This document shows, piece after piece, positions 31,233-39,264 of a stretch of DNA of 64,000 nt. The translations under genes were made by a program, and so were the position numbers. Each line of letters opens with the position of its first letter. The stretch's first letter is position 1. Location of the stretch: positions 1 to 64,000 of the forward strand of contig NZ_NMQV01000002.1 of the NCBI RefSeq assembly GCF_002234375.1, written 5' to 3'. The DNA comes from Pseudomonas fluvialis (GTDB lineage Bacteria > Pseudomonadota > Gammaproteobacteria > Pseudomonadales > Pseudomonadaceae). The notes beneath the pieces were generated by a model. That model had not been told where the DNA came from, did no database searches, and worked only from the letters and a program-made list of their open reading frames with translations.

Positions 31233-31318
31233 CTGCCATGAAGTCGCCGTACCGTAGCCTCGGTTCAACCGGCTCTCAATCCTCACGCCGGGCCAAGGAC
31301 ATGGAGGAGCGCGCATGA
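31206..31318 (+). repeat. Imperfect tandem duplication at the spuG-spuH junction
   Basis: The 27-bp segments 31206-31232 and 31292-31318 agree at 22 positions, both encoding AK(E/D)MExRA and ending in an ATGA overlap with the next start. The repeat unit is 86 bp. The simplest reading is that an ancestral direct spuG-spuH junction was duplicated or split by an insertion. Confidence 0.7.
31229..31318 (+). CDS. 29-codon ORF coupled between spuG and spuH
   Basis: Reads MTAMKSPYRSLGSTGSQSSR and then RAKDMEERA. Its ATG overlaps the spuG stop (ATGA) with GGAGGG six bases upstream, and its own stop overlaps the spuH start in the same way, with GGAGG before spuH. It therefore has what is needed for translation and would carry ribosomes into spuH. 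The peptide is hydrophilic, basic-acidic and unlike any domain I know; it is probably a by-product of the junction duplication rather than a selected protein. Confidence 0.45.
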   Translation: MTAMKSPYRSLGSTGSQSSRRAKDMEERA

Positions 31319-32154
31319 AACGCTGGAGCTTCTCCTCCACCATGCTGTGGGTCGGGTTGCTGTTCATCTACCTGCCCATGCTGATCATGGTCATCTACTC
31401 GTTCAACGCCTCCAAGCTGGTGACCGTGTGGGGTGGCTGGTCGATGAAGTGGTACTTCGGCCTGCTCGACAACAGCCAGTTGATTGGCTCGGTGTTGCGC
31501 TCGCTGGAAGTGGCTCTGTACACGGCCGTCGCCGCCACCGCGCTGGGCACCCTGGCAGCCTTCGTGCTGACCCGGGTGACCCGCTTCAAGGGCCGCACGC
31601 TGTTCGGCGGCCTGGTCACCGCACCGCTGGTCATGCCGGAAGTGATCACCGGTCTGTCGCTGCTGCTGCTCTTCGTGGCCATGGCGCAACTGATCGGTTG
31701 GCCGGCGCAGCGTGGCCTGCTGACCATCTGGATTGCCCACACCACCTTCTGCTCGGCGTATGTCGCGGTGATCGTCTCGGCGCGCCTGCGCGAGCTGGAC
31801 CTGTCGATCGAGGAAGCGGCCATGGACCTCGGTGCCAAGCCGTGGAAAGTGTTCTTCCTGATCACCATTCCGATGATCGCGCCATCGCTGGCGGCCGGGG
31901 CCATGATGTCCTTTGCCCTGTCGCTGGATGACCTGGTGCTGGCCAGCTTCGTGTCCGGCCCTGGTGCCACTACCCTGCCGATGGAGGTGTTCTCTGCCGT
32001 GCGTCTGGGGGTCAAGCCGGAGATCAACGCGGTGGCCAGTCTCATCCTGCTCTCGGTTTCGCTGTTCACCTTCGTGGCCTGGTACTTCACCCGGCGCGCC
32101 GAGGAGCGCCGCAAGCGCGCTATCCAGCAAGCCATGGCGGAAGAGGCGGTGTGA
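31315..32154 (+). CDS. spuH: Polyamine ABC transporter permease
   Basis: 279-residue second permease (PotI type) with about six helices and the EAA loop EEAAMDLGAKPWKVFFLITIP. It ends the spuABCDEFGH operon and is followed by a strong hairpin. GGAGG lies upstream of ATG 31315. Confidence 0.95.
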   Translation: MKRWSFSSTMLWVGLLFIYLPMLIMVIYSFNASKLVTVWGGWSMKWYFGLLDNSQLIGSVLRSLEVALYTAVAATALGTLAAFVLTRVTRFKGRTLFGGLVTAPLVMPEVITGLSLLLLFVAMAQLIGWPAQRGLLTIWIAHTTFCSAYVAVIVSARLRELDLSIEEAAMDLGAKPWKVFFLITIPMIAPSLAAGAMMSFALSLDDLVLASFVSGPGATTLPMEVFSAVRLGVKPEINAVASLILLSVSLFTFVAWYFTRRAEERRKRAIQQAMAEEAV

Positions 32155-32162
32155 GTCATGCC

Positions 32163-32191
32163 GTCCTGGGCGATGCAAGGTCGCCCAGGAC
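32163..32191 (+). terminator. Hairpin after spuH
   Basis: GTCCTGGGCGA pairs perfectly with TCGCCCAGGAC across a seven-base loop, 9 bp after the spuH stop. No T tract follows, so termination may need Rho. Confidence 0.6.
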
Positions 32192-32316
32192 TGCTCTACG
32201 ACTGAGGCAGGGTTCAGTTTGCCGCTGCCTGACCGTTACAGTGGTGTCTATGCTTAGCAGGCCCGGGTGTTGATCGTTGCCGGGCTGCTTGCGCTCCTGG
32301 CACTGCGAGGTATCCG

Positions 32317-33897
32317 ATGCGTTCGGCGTTTGTCCGCTACCCCTGGTCCTGCCTGATTCATGCCCTGGCTTTGGCTGGGTTGATGCTGCTTTACCTGCAG
32401 TTCCAGTTGCCCTGGTATGTCAGCCTGCCGTCCTACCTGCTGCTGGCCCTGTGGCCCTGGCTCGGGCCCTGGCAGCGTCACGAGGAGGGATGTGTCGAGA
32501 CGCCGGTACCGGCCGAAGAGGGTGCCCTGCAGCAGCTCAGTCGCAGCCTGTCGCAGAGCACCAGCCGCAATGCCCTGGCGGCCGCGGAACTGGCTTTTAT
32601 TGCCCAGCAGCTGGCGGTGCGCAGCCAGCAACAGGTGCAGCAGGCCAGCGAGGCCAGTGGTGTGGCCGATCTACTGTCCCAGAGCGGCCTGTTGCAGGCA
32701 GATAATGCGGCCACGGCGGCGCGCCAGGTTGAGCAGGTCAGCCTACAGAGTGATGCGGCCCGTCAGCTGTTGCAGCAGGCCAGCCAGAGTATGCAGCATC
32801 TGGCCAGCCAGAGCGGGCAGAGTGAAGGATTGATTGGCGAGCTGACCGAGCGTAGCGGGCAAATTCGTGAGCTCACTGCACGGATCGGCGCGATAGCCAG
32901 CCAGACCAACCTGCTGGCGCTGAACGCGGCCATCGAGGCGGCCCGGGCCGGTGACCTGGGGCGTGGCTTCGCCGTGGTGGCGGACGAGGTGCGTAGCCTG
33001 GCCGGGCATACCAGCGCTGCCAGTGCCGAGGTGGCCCGCATGAGTGCGGCGATTAGTGAGCAGAGTGCGGCAGTGGCCGCGCATATCCAGGCGCAGGGTA
33101 GTGCTTTGTCGCAGGCGGCGCAGGAGGTAGGTGTGGCCAGCCAGCAATTGCTGGAAATAGCCGAGCACGGCCAGGCGCTGCAAGGTGAAGTGGCCGGTAT
33201 CGCGCAGGCCAGCGCGGATAGCCAGCGGCGCCTGCAGCAACAGGGGGAAAACCTCCGCCTGTTGCGCGAGGACAGCACTGCCAGCCGCACCCAGATCAGC
33301 CAGTTGGCCGAGGCGGCGCAGCGCTTGCTGGATGCTGCCGAGCAGAGCAGTGAACAGTTGGCAGCGGTGGCCCTGGATGACTATCACCAGGGCATGCTGG
33401 AGCTGGCCGAACAGGCTGCCCGAGCCATCGCAACACGCTTCGAGGCTGATCTGGCGAGTGGTCGGATCAGTGCGGCGGAGCTGTTTGATCGCCAGCTACA
33501 GGCAATTCCCGGTAGCCAGCCGGCCCGCTTCCACAGTCGTTTCGATGCCTATACCGATGAGGTGCTGCCTGCCTTGCAGGAGCCGTTGCTGGACCGCCAT
33601 CCGGCGCTGGTCTATGCCATCGCCACGACGCCAGAAGGCTATGTGCCGACCCATAACCAGGCCTTTGCCCAGCCACCAACGGGTGACCTGGCGCAGGATA
33701 TGCTGCGTTGCCGGAGCAAGCGCCTGTTCAATGACCGAACCGGACGGCGCTGCGGCAGCCACCAGCAGCGTCTGCTCCTGCAGACCTACAGCCGCGATAC
33801 CGGCGAGCTGATGCACGATCTGTCGGTGCCGCTGTGGGTCAACGGGCGTCACTGGGGCGGCGTACGCCTCGGCTATCGGCCGCAGAGCGCCGGTTAG
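32317..33897 (+). CDS. Methyl-accepting chemotaxis protein with C-terminal sensor-like domain
   Basis: 526 residues. Two closely spaced hydrophobic helices (about residues 10-50) anchor it with no room for a periplasmic sensor and no clear HAMP domain. The cytoplasmic signalling hairpin is clear ([17 protein letters not shown] near residue 200, then [15 protein letters not shown]). After the coiled coil, residues about 400-526 form a globular part with [18 protein letters not shown] and a conserved-looking [17 protein letters not shown], resembling a cytosolic Cache/PAS-type sensor. GCGAGG precedes the ATG. Its stop abuts that of convergent thrB. Ligand unknown. Confidence 0.82.
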   Translation: MRSAFVRYPWSCLIHALALAGLMLLYLQFQLPWYVSLPSYLLLALWPWLGPWQRHEEGCVETPVPAEEGALQQLSRSLSQSTSRNALAAAELAFIAQQLAVRSQQQVQQASEASGVADLLSQSGLLQADNAATAARQVEQVSLQSDAARQLLQQASQSMQHLASQSGQSEGLIGELTERSGQIRELTARIGAIASQTNLLALNAAIEAARAGDLGRGFAVVADEVRSLAGHTSAASAEVARMSAAISEQSAAVAAHIQAQGSALSQAAQEVGVASQQLLEIAEHGQALQGEVAGIAQASADSQRRLQQQGENLRLLREDSTASRTQISQLAEAAQRLLDAAEQSSEQLAAVALDDYHQGMLELAEQAARAIATRFEADLASGRISAAELFDRQLQAIPGSQPARFHSRFDAYTDEVLPALQEPLLDRHPALVYAIATTPEGYVPTHNQAFAQPPTGDLAQDMLRCRSKRLFNDRTGRRCGSHQQRLLLQTYSRDTGELMHDLSVPLWVNGRHWGGVRLGYRPQSAG

Positions 33898-34851
33898 TTA
33901 CAAGGCCAGCGGCAGGTTGGGCGGGGCGCTGGCAAAACGTTGCGCCAGGCGTTGCTGGAACTCTGCCGGGTCCTTGACCAGCACCGCCGCGCTCCTGGGT
34001 TGCTCCGCAGCCAGCAGACGGGAGAGCCAGAAACGCAGGCAGGCCAGGCGCAGCATGCGCGGCCAGTACGTGACCTCGTCGCTGTGCAGGGGCCGTACAA
34101 CGGCATAGCCGGCCAGCAGGGCCTGGCTCAGGGCGTGATCGAGGCTGCCGTCGGCGCGACTGCACCAGTCATTCAGGGCGATGGCCAGGTCGTAAAGCAT
34201 CGGGCCGCTGCAGGCGTTGTAGAAATCGATAACCCCGGACAGCTGGTTGCCGTCGAACAACACGTTGTCGCGGAACAGATCGGCATGCAGGTTGGCCTGC
34301 GGCAGTTCACCCAGCACGCTGGCCAGGCCCGGCAGTTCGGCCAGGCTGTCTTGCAGCAGTGAGCGGGCCTGGCCTGACAGCTGTGGTAGCCGCTGCAGGC
34401 CTGCTGCGTGCATCCAGTTCAGGTCGCGGTCGCTGGGTTTGTGCAGCGGCGCTGTGGCAGTAGCCAGGTGCAGGCGTGCGAGAAAACCACCGATTTCCCT
34501 GCAGTGCTGGGCATTGGCCTGTTGCACGTGGCGTCCCGGTAGGCGTGGCTGGAGCAAGGCCGGCTTGCCGGCCAGTTCGCGCAGTGCCTGGCCGTCAGCG
34601 GCAGGGATGGCAAAAGCTACCGGCAGATGTGCCTGGTGCAGGCGGGCGAGCAGCGCGACCACGAAGGGCAGATCGTGCTGCTCGCCGCGCTCGACCAGAG
34701 TCAGCACGTATTCGCCGGCCTCCAGGCTGACGAAGAAATTGCTGTTCTCGGTGCCTTCGGCGATACCGCGGAACGCTTTCAGCCGGCCAAGCCGGTAGGG
34801 CGCGAGAAACGCTTCCAGCACATCACGCTGCAGGGGGGTGTAAACCGACAT
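33898..34851 (-). CDS. thrB: Homoserine kinase (aminoglycoside phosphotransferase fold)
   Basis: Phosphorylates homoserine on the way to threonine. The 317-residue protein is the Pseudomonas-type ThrB of the choline kinase-like fold, not the GHMP-type of E. coli. The catalytic loop NLHADLFRDNVLF and the metal-binding VIDFYNAC are present. It follows a small DUF2782 gene by 6 bp and is divergent with polA beyond it, the order I recall for PA5495-PA5493. Confidence 0.9.
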   Translation of the reverse strand: MSVYTPLQRDVLEAFLAPYRLGRLKAFRGIAEGTENSNFFVSLEAGEYVLTLVERGEQHDLPFVVALLARLHQAHLPVAFAIPAADGQALRELAGKPALLQPRLPGRHVQQANAQHCREIGGFLARLHLATATAPLHKPSDRDLNWMHAAGLQRLPQLSGQARSLLQDSLAELPGLASVLGELPQANLHADLFRDNVLFDGNQLSGVIDFYNACSGPMLYDLAIALNDWCSRADGSLDHALSQALLAGYAVVRPLHSDEVTYWPRMLRLACLRFWLSRLLAAEQPRSAAVLVKDPAEFQQRLAQRFASAPPNLPLAL

Positions 34852-34857
34852 GCGCCA

Positions 34858-35139
34858 TTACCAGCTGAAGATTTCCCATTGCGGGATCAGCATGTCCGGC
34901 TTGTCCGAGCGCATCCAGTGTGCTTCACCATCGGCGCGTACCAGGAAATAGGGCTTGCCGCCTTTCGGCGTGACTTTGATGGCGTAGAGGAAGCCATTGA
35001 CCCGGTATTCCTGGATGGTCTTGTCGCCTTCCTGGCGGATGGTGACCTCCGGCTCGCCGCTGGGGGCGTCTTCGGCGAGCAGCGGCAGCGGGCTGCAGGC
35101 CAGCAGGGCGGCGAGAGTCAGGCGGTGGAGTGTGCGCAT
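34858..35139 (-). CDS. DUF2782 family exported small protein
   Basis: 93 residues with a signal peptide (LHRLTLAALLACSPLPLLA). The mature part (GDKTIQEYRVNGFLYAIKV then PKGGKPYFLVRADGEA) matches the DUF2782 family found upstream of thrB in pseudomonads. ATG 35139 begins the signal peptide. Function unknown. It is probably co-transcribed with thrB. Confidence 0.85.
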   Translation of the reverse strand: MRTLHRLTLAALLACSPLPLLAEDAPSGEPEVTIRQEGDKTIQEYRVNGFLYAIKVTPKGGKPYFLVRADGEAHWMRSDKPDMLIPQWEIFSW

Positions 35140-35213
35140 GGTAACCTTGTCCCTTTCTGTGGCTGATATGCTGATTCTAGCGCCAAGCCCCTGCCAATAG
35201 GTTGATTCTTCGC

Positions 35214-38006
35214 ATGTCCCACGCTCCGCTTGTTCTGGTCGACGGCTCCTCCTACCTGTACCGCGCCTTCCACGCCCTGCCGCCACTGGCCAACTCCAAG
35301 GGCCTGCAAACCGGCGCGGTGAAGGGCGTGCTGAACATGCTCAAGAGCCTGCGCAAGCAGTACCCGGACAGCCCCTTCGCCGTGGTGTTCGACGCCAAGG
35401 GTCCGACCTTCCGCGACGCGATGTTCGAGCACTACAAGGCGCATCGCCCGCCGATGCCCGAGGAGCTGCGCGGCCAGGTCGAGCCGCTGCATGCCGCTGT
35501 ACGCGCCCTCGGTTACCCGCTGCTGTGCGTGGAAGGTGTGGAGGCCGACGACGTGATCGGCACCCTGGCCCGGCAGACCGCCGCGCTGGGCCGTGACGTG
35601 GTGATTTCCACCGGCGACAAGGACATGGCCCAGCTGGTCTGCCCGCATGTCACCCTGGTCAACACCATGACTGGCAGCGTCTACGACATCGAGGGTGTGC
35701 GCGAGAAATTCGGCGTCGGCCCCGAGCTGATCATCGACTACCTGGCCCTGATGGGCGACAAGGTCGACAACATCCCCGGTGTGCCGGGTGTCGGCGAGAA
35801 GACCGCGTTGGGCCTGCTGGTCGGCGTCGGCGGCGGCCTCGACGTGCTCTACGCCAGCCTGGACAAGGTCCCCGAGCTGCCGATCCGCGGCGCCAAGACC
35901 CTGCCGGCCAAGCTCGCCGAGCACAAGGAGATGGCCTTCCTGTCCTACCAGCTGGCGACCATCAAGACCGATGTCGAGCTGGACGTCGGCGTCGACGACC
36001 TGCACCCCGGCGAACCGGACCGTGCGGCGCTGGTAAACCTGTATAGCGAACTGGAGTTCAAGGGCTGGCTCGACGAGCTGCAGCGCCAGCAGCCCAAGGC
36101 CCGTCCGGCCACGGTGCCGGCGCCGAGCGGTGGCCTGTTCGATGCGCCCGAGCCTGCTGCGGCTGAGAGCTCCGTGGCACCGGCCAGCGAATCGCGCTAC
36201 GAGACGGTGCTGGAGCAGGCGCGCTTCGACGCCTGGCTGAAAAAGCTGGAAGCCGCCGAGCTGATCGCCTTCGACACCGAGACCACCAGTCTCGATCCGC
36301 AGCAGGCCCAGGTGGTCGGCGTGTCCTTCGCCGTTGAGGCGGGCGAGGCCGCCTACGTGCCGCTGGCCCACGCCTACATGGGTGTGCCGGCGCAGCTGGA
36401 CCGCGACGCCGTGCTGCGCGCGCTCAAGCCGATTCTCGAAGACCCGGCCAAGGCCAAGGTCGGCCAGCACGCCAAGTACGACATCAATGTACTGGCCCAC
36501 GCGACCACGCCGATCGAGGTGCAGGGCGTGGCTTTCGACACCATGCTCGAATCCTATGTGCTCGACGCCACGGCGACCCGTCACGATATGGACAGCCTGG
36601 CGCAGAAGTACCTGGCGCACAGCACCATCCGCTTCGAGGACATTGCCGGCAAGGGTGCCAAGCAGCTGACCTTCGACCAGATCGCCCTGGAACAGGCCGG
36701 GCCCTATGCGGCAGAAGATGCCGACGTGACCCTGCGCCTGCACCAGACGCTGTGGCAAAAGCTGCAGGCCACGCCAAGCCTGAGCAAGGTGCTCAAGGAC
36801 ATCGAGATGCCGCTGGTGCCGGTGCTGGCGCGTATCGAGCGCAACGGTGCGTTGGTGGATGCCCGGCTGCTTGGCGAGCACAGCGTCGAGTTGGGCGAGC
36901 GCCTGGTAGCCCTGGAACGTGAGGCCTTTGATCTGGCTGGCCAGGAGTTCAACCTCGGCTCACCCAAGCAGCTCGGCGCGATCCTCTACGACAAGCTCGG
37001 CCTGCCGGTGCTGAGCAAGACGGCCACCGGGCAGCCATCCACCGCCGAGGCGGTACTTGCCGAGTTGGCCGAGCAGGAGCACGCCTTGCCCAAGCTGCTG
37101 ATGGAGTATCGCTCCCTGAGCAAGCTGAAGAGCACCTACACCGACCGCCTACCGGAGCAGATCAACCCGCGCACCGGGCGCATCCACACCAGCTACCACC
37201 AGGCGGTTACGGCCACCGGGCGCCTGTCATCCAGCGACCCGAACCTGCAGAACATCCCGATCCGCACCGCCGAGGGCCGGCGTATCCGCCAGGCCTTCGT
37301 CGCGCCCAAGGGCTACAAGCTGCTGGCCGCCGACTATTCGCAGATCGAGCTGCGCATCATGGCTCACCTGGCGCAGGATGAAGGCCTGCTGGATGCCTTC
37401 CGGCATGGCCGCGACGTGCACAAGGCGACCGCCGCCGAGGTGTTTGGCGTGCCGCTGGAGCAGGTCAGCAGTGACCAGAGGCGCAGTGCCAAGGCGATCA
37501 ACTTCGGTCTGATCTACGGCATGAGTGCCTTCGGCCTGGCCAAGCAGATCGGCTGTGACCGCAAGCAGGCGCAGGCCTATATCGACGTGTATTTCCACCG
37601 CTATCCCGGCGTGCTGGCCTACATGGAGCGTACCCGCGAGCAGGCCAGCCAGCAGGGCTATGTCGAGACCCTGTTTGGCCGTCGCCTGTACCTGCCGGAC
37701 ATCCGTGCGAAGAACCCGGCCCTGCGCAAGGGCGCCGAGCGCACGGCGATCAACGCGCCGATGCAGGGCACCGCGGCGGACATCATGAAGCGTGCGATGG
37801 TCGCCGTGGACAGCTGGCTGCCGCAGTCAGGCCTGGATGCGAAAGTCATCCTGCAGGTGCACGACGAACTGGTGCTGGAGGTGCGCGAAGATCAGGTCGA
37901 GGCACTCAGGGCCGGGCTGCTGCCGTTGATGAGTGGTGCCGCCGAGCTGGACGTACCGCTGGTGGTCGAGGCCGGGGTGGGCAACAACTGGGACGAGGCA
38001 CACTGA
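35214..38006 (+). CDS. polA: DNA polymerase I
   Basis: 930 residues, close to the E. coli enzyme, with all three domains: N-terminal 5'-3' exonuclease ([15 protein letters not shown], then [18 protein letters not shown]), proofreading exonuclease with intact Asp-Glu motif ([13 protein letters not shown] near residue 354), and polymerase motifs A ([15 protein letters not shown]), B ([16 protein letters not shown]) and C (VHDELVLEV). ATG 35214 is preferred over an upstream TTG at 35202. The ErsA-type sRNA follows. Confidence 0.97.
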   Translation: MSHAPLVLVDGSSYLYRAFHALPPLANSKGLQTGAVKGVLNMLKSLRKQYPDSPFAVVFDAKGPTFRDAMFEHYKAHRPPMPEELRGQVEPLHAAVRALGYPLLCVEGVEADDVIGTLARQTAALGRDVVISTGDKDMAQLVCPHVTLVNTMTGSVYDIEGVREKFGVGPELIIDYLALMGDKVDNIPGVPGVGEKTALGLLVGVGGGLDVLYASLDKVPELPIRGAKTLPAKLAEHKEMAFLSYQLATIKTDVELDVGVDDLHPGEPDRAALVNLYSELEFKGWLDELQRQQPKARPATVPAPSGGLFDAPEPAAAESSVAPASESRYETVLEQARFDAWLKKLEAAELIAFDTETTSLDPQQAQVVGVSFAVEAGEAAYVPLAHAYMGVPAQLDRDAVLRALKPILEDPAKAKVGQHAKYDINVLAHATTPIEVQGVAFDTMLESYVLDATATRHDMDSLAQKYLAHSTIRFEDIAGKGAKQLTFDQIALEQAGPYAAEDADVTLRLHQTLWQKLQATPSLSKVLKDIEMPLVPVLARIERNGALVDARLLGEHSVELGERLVALEREAFDLAGQEFNLGSPKQLGAILYDKLGLPVLSKTATGQPSTAEAVLAELAEQEHALPKLLMEYRSLSKLKSTYTDRLPEQINPRTGRIHTSYHQAVTATGRLSSSDPNLQNIPIRTAEGRRIRQAFVAPKGYKLLAADYSQIELRIMAHLAQDEGLLDAFRHGRDVHKATAAEVFGVPLEQVSSDQRRSAKAINFGLIYGMSAFGLAKQIGCDRKQAQAYIDVYFHRYPGVLAYMERTREQASQQGYVETLFGRRLYLPDIRAKNPALRKGAERTAINAPMQGTAADIMKRAMVAVDSWLPQSGLDAKVILQVHDELVLEVREDQVEALRAGLLPLMSGAAELDVPLVVEAGVGNNWDEAH

Positions 38007-38064
38007 AAACGCTTCTTTGCATAGGGTGCGGATGTTTAATAACCAATTGATTTAAACATTCGCT

Positions 38065-38091
38065 GAACCAATGCGTTGTCAGGCCGTCTGA
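38065..38091 (+). promoter_or_regulatory. AlgU (sigma-22/RpoE)-type promoter of ersA
   Basis: GAACCA at 38065-38070, a 16-bp spacer and TCTGA at 38087-38091 fit the AlgU consensus GAACTT-N16/17-TCTGA. A start about 6-7 bases on, near 38098, is expected. Confidence 0.75.
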
Positions 38092-38097
38092 TTCACT

Positions 38098-38228
38098 GAA
38101 TGCCTTTGGTGAAGGCCTTCGATGCTCCTGGCAGTGTTTTTAGTGTTGGCAGAATCTGGGCCACGCCCTAGCGGTCCAGAGTTAAACCCTGAGCTTCCCT
38201 CTCCCCATAGAAGCTTGGGGTTTTTTTT
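38098..38228 (+). ncRNA. ersA: ErsA-type envelope-stress sRNA (Spot 42 position)
   Basis: The region downstream of polA encodes Spot 42 in enterics and ErsA in pseudomonads. Here an AlgU-type promoter leads into about 130 nt with no reading frame, ending in an intrinsic terminator. A 5' hairpin (GCCTT/AAGGC around 38102-38116) and a C-rich unpaired segment (CCCTCTCCCC around 38197-38206), the usual target-pairing type, are visible. In P. aeruginosa ErsA tunes envelope and exopolysaccharide genes such as algC. Identity rests on position, promoter and structure; boundaries are estimates. Confidence 0.72.
38203..38228 (+). terminator. Terminator of ersA
   Basis: CCCCA pairs with TGGGG (38203-38220) and is followed by eight Ts (38221-38228), the kind of U tail used for Hfq loading. 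Confidence 0.8.
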
Positions 38229-38265
38229 GCCTGTCTGAAACAGGCAGCCCGCCGGACGGCGGGCT
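38228..38265. repeat. Two adjacent hairpins beyond ersA
   Basis: TGCCTGT/ACAGGCA (38228-38246) and AGCCCGCC/GGCGGGCT with a GGAC loop (38246-38265) lie between ersA and the 3' end of the convergent exported-protein gene. They probably mark the end of that gene's transcript, although no T tract lies on its strand. Confidence 0.45.
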
Positions 38266-38292
38266 GGAGACTGGCTGGCTTGCAACGGTCTG

Positions 38293-39060
38293 TTAGTAGC
38301 CGTTGTTGGCAAGCACCGGTTGCAGGCTGAGCCACTGGTTGGTCAGCGAGCGGGCATGGCGGTCAACCACCATGGGGGCGAAGGGCCGTCCGGAGCTGCT
38401 CACCAGGGCGTTGCTCTGGCTATTCATGTCGCCCAGGGCGTTCTTCAGGAAGTGCCAGCGGGTCTTCAGCTTGGCGACTGCCGGATTGCTCTTGGCATCC
38501 AGTTCAGCCAATTCGCTTTCGATGGCTGGCAGCAGTATGCGCTCATCCTGGCCGAGGTAGTTATCCGGTTGCTCGCGGGCAATTTCAAAGTTACCCAGGT
38601 AGGCACGGCTTAGGTACTGCACGGCCAGGTATTCGACCTTGATGGCGGCTTCCGGTGGGGTGCCATCCACATATTGACTGCGGGTGGCGGTGAGGAAACC
38701 ACGCAGGGCTCCGGCCAGTTCTTCCGGATAACGCCAGGGCATATCGTCTTCGCTGTGGCCAAAGGAAACACCGCGGCGTAATTGGGTAACAAGTTCCTGA
38801 TGGCTGGCACGCAGTGCCTGGGGCTGTTCAGGGAGCGCGGAAAGAGCCCGAGTGAGGGCGTTGAGGTCTTCTTCCATGCGCTGGGCGTGTTCCTTCTGGA
38901 AGCCTTCGCCGCGGTACAGCAGCAGACTGCTGGTGGCGCGGCAGGCATTCACCTGCATCAGTTCCAGCGTACCGTTGTTGCTGGCAAAGGCTTGTCCCAG
39001 ACCGCCTAGCAGGGCGATGCCAAGCCATAGCAGGGGGCGGGTGAAGGTAGACAATTGCAT
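38293..39060 (-). CDS. Exported protein of unknown function
   Basis: 255 residues with a signal peptide (LLWLGIALLGGLGQAFA, cleavage near AFA-SN). The mature part is mostly helical with charged heptad-like stretches (RMEEDLNALTRALSALPEQ) and a conserved-looking C terminus (SSSGRPFAPMVVDRHA). Two cysteines at most, no lipobox and no recognised domain. AGGAG precedes ATG 39060. It is convergent with ersA and separated by 204 bp from the downstream-oriented PAS-GGDEF-EAL gene. I do not recognise the family. Confidence 0.72.
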   Translation of the reverse strand: MQLSTFTRPLLWLGIALLGGLGQAFASNNGTLELMQVNACRATSSLLLYRGEGFQKEHAQRMEEDLNALTRALSALPEQPQALRASHQELVTQLRRGVSFGHSEDDMPWRYPEELAGALRGFLTATRSQYVDGTPPEAAIKVEYLAVQYLSRAYLGNFEIAREQPDNYLGQDERILLPAIESELAELDAKSNPAVAKLKTRWHFLKNALGDMNSQSNALVSSSGRPFAPMVVDRHARSLTNQWLSLQPVLANNGY

Positions 39061-39264
39061 GCCGCGTTACTCCTGTGCGTTCCATGTTCTGCGGAGGTTG
39101 GGGCAGTCACCGCAGTAGGCTTTGGACCGTGTGGCAGCCACCGCAAAGGGGGGGTACTGCATCGAACGGTTCGTTTCATGCTGCGATTTCTGTGCCAATA
39201 GCCTATCTCCGGCAAATTGCCAGGCCATGACACTAAAGAGTGATTTGTTGTGCGCCGGGCACGT

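Noticed and set aside
35118-36881. 587-codon open frame on the minus strand across the 5' half of polA
   Set aside because: Shadow of polA; no domain and no ribosome site.
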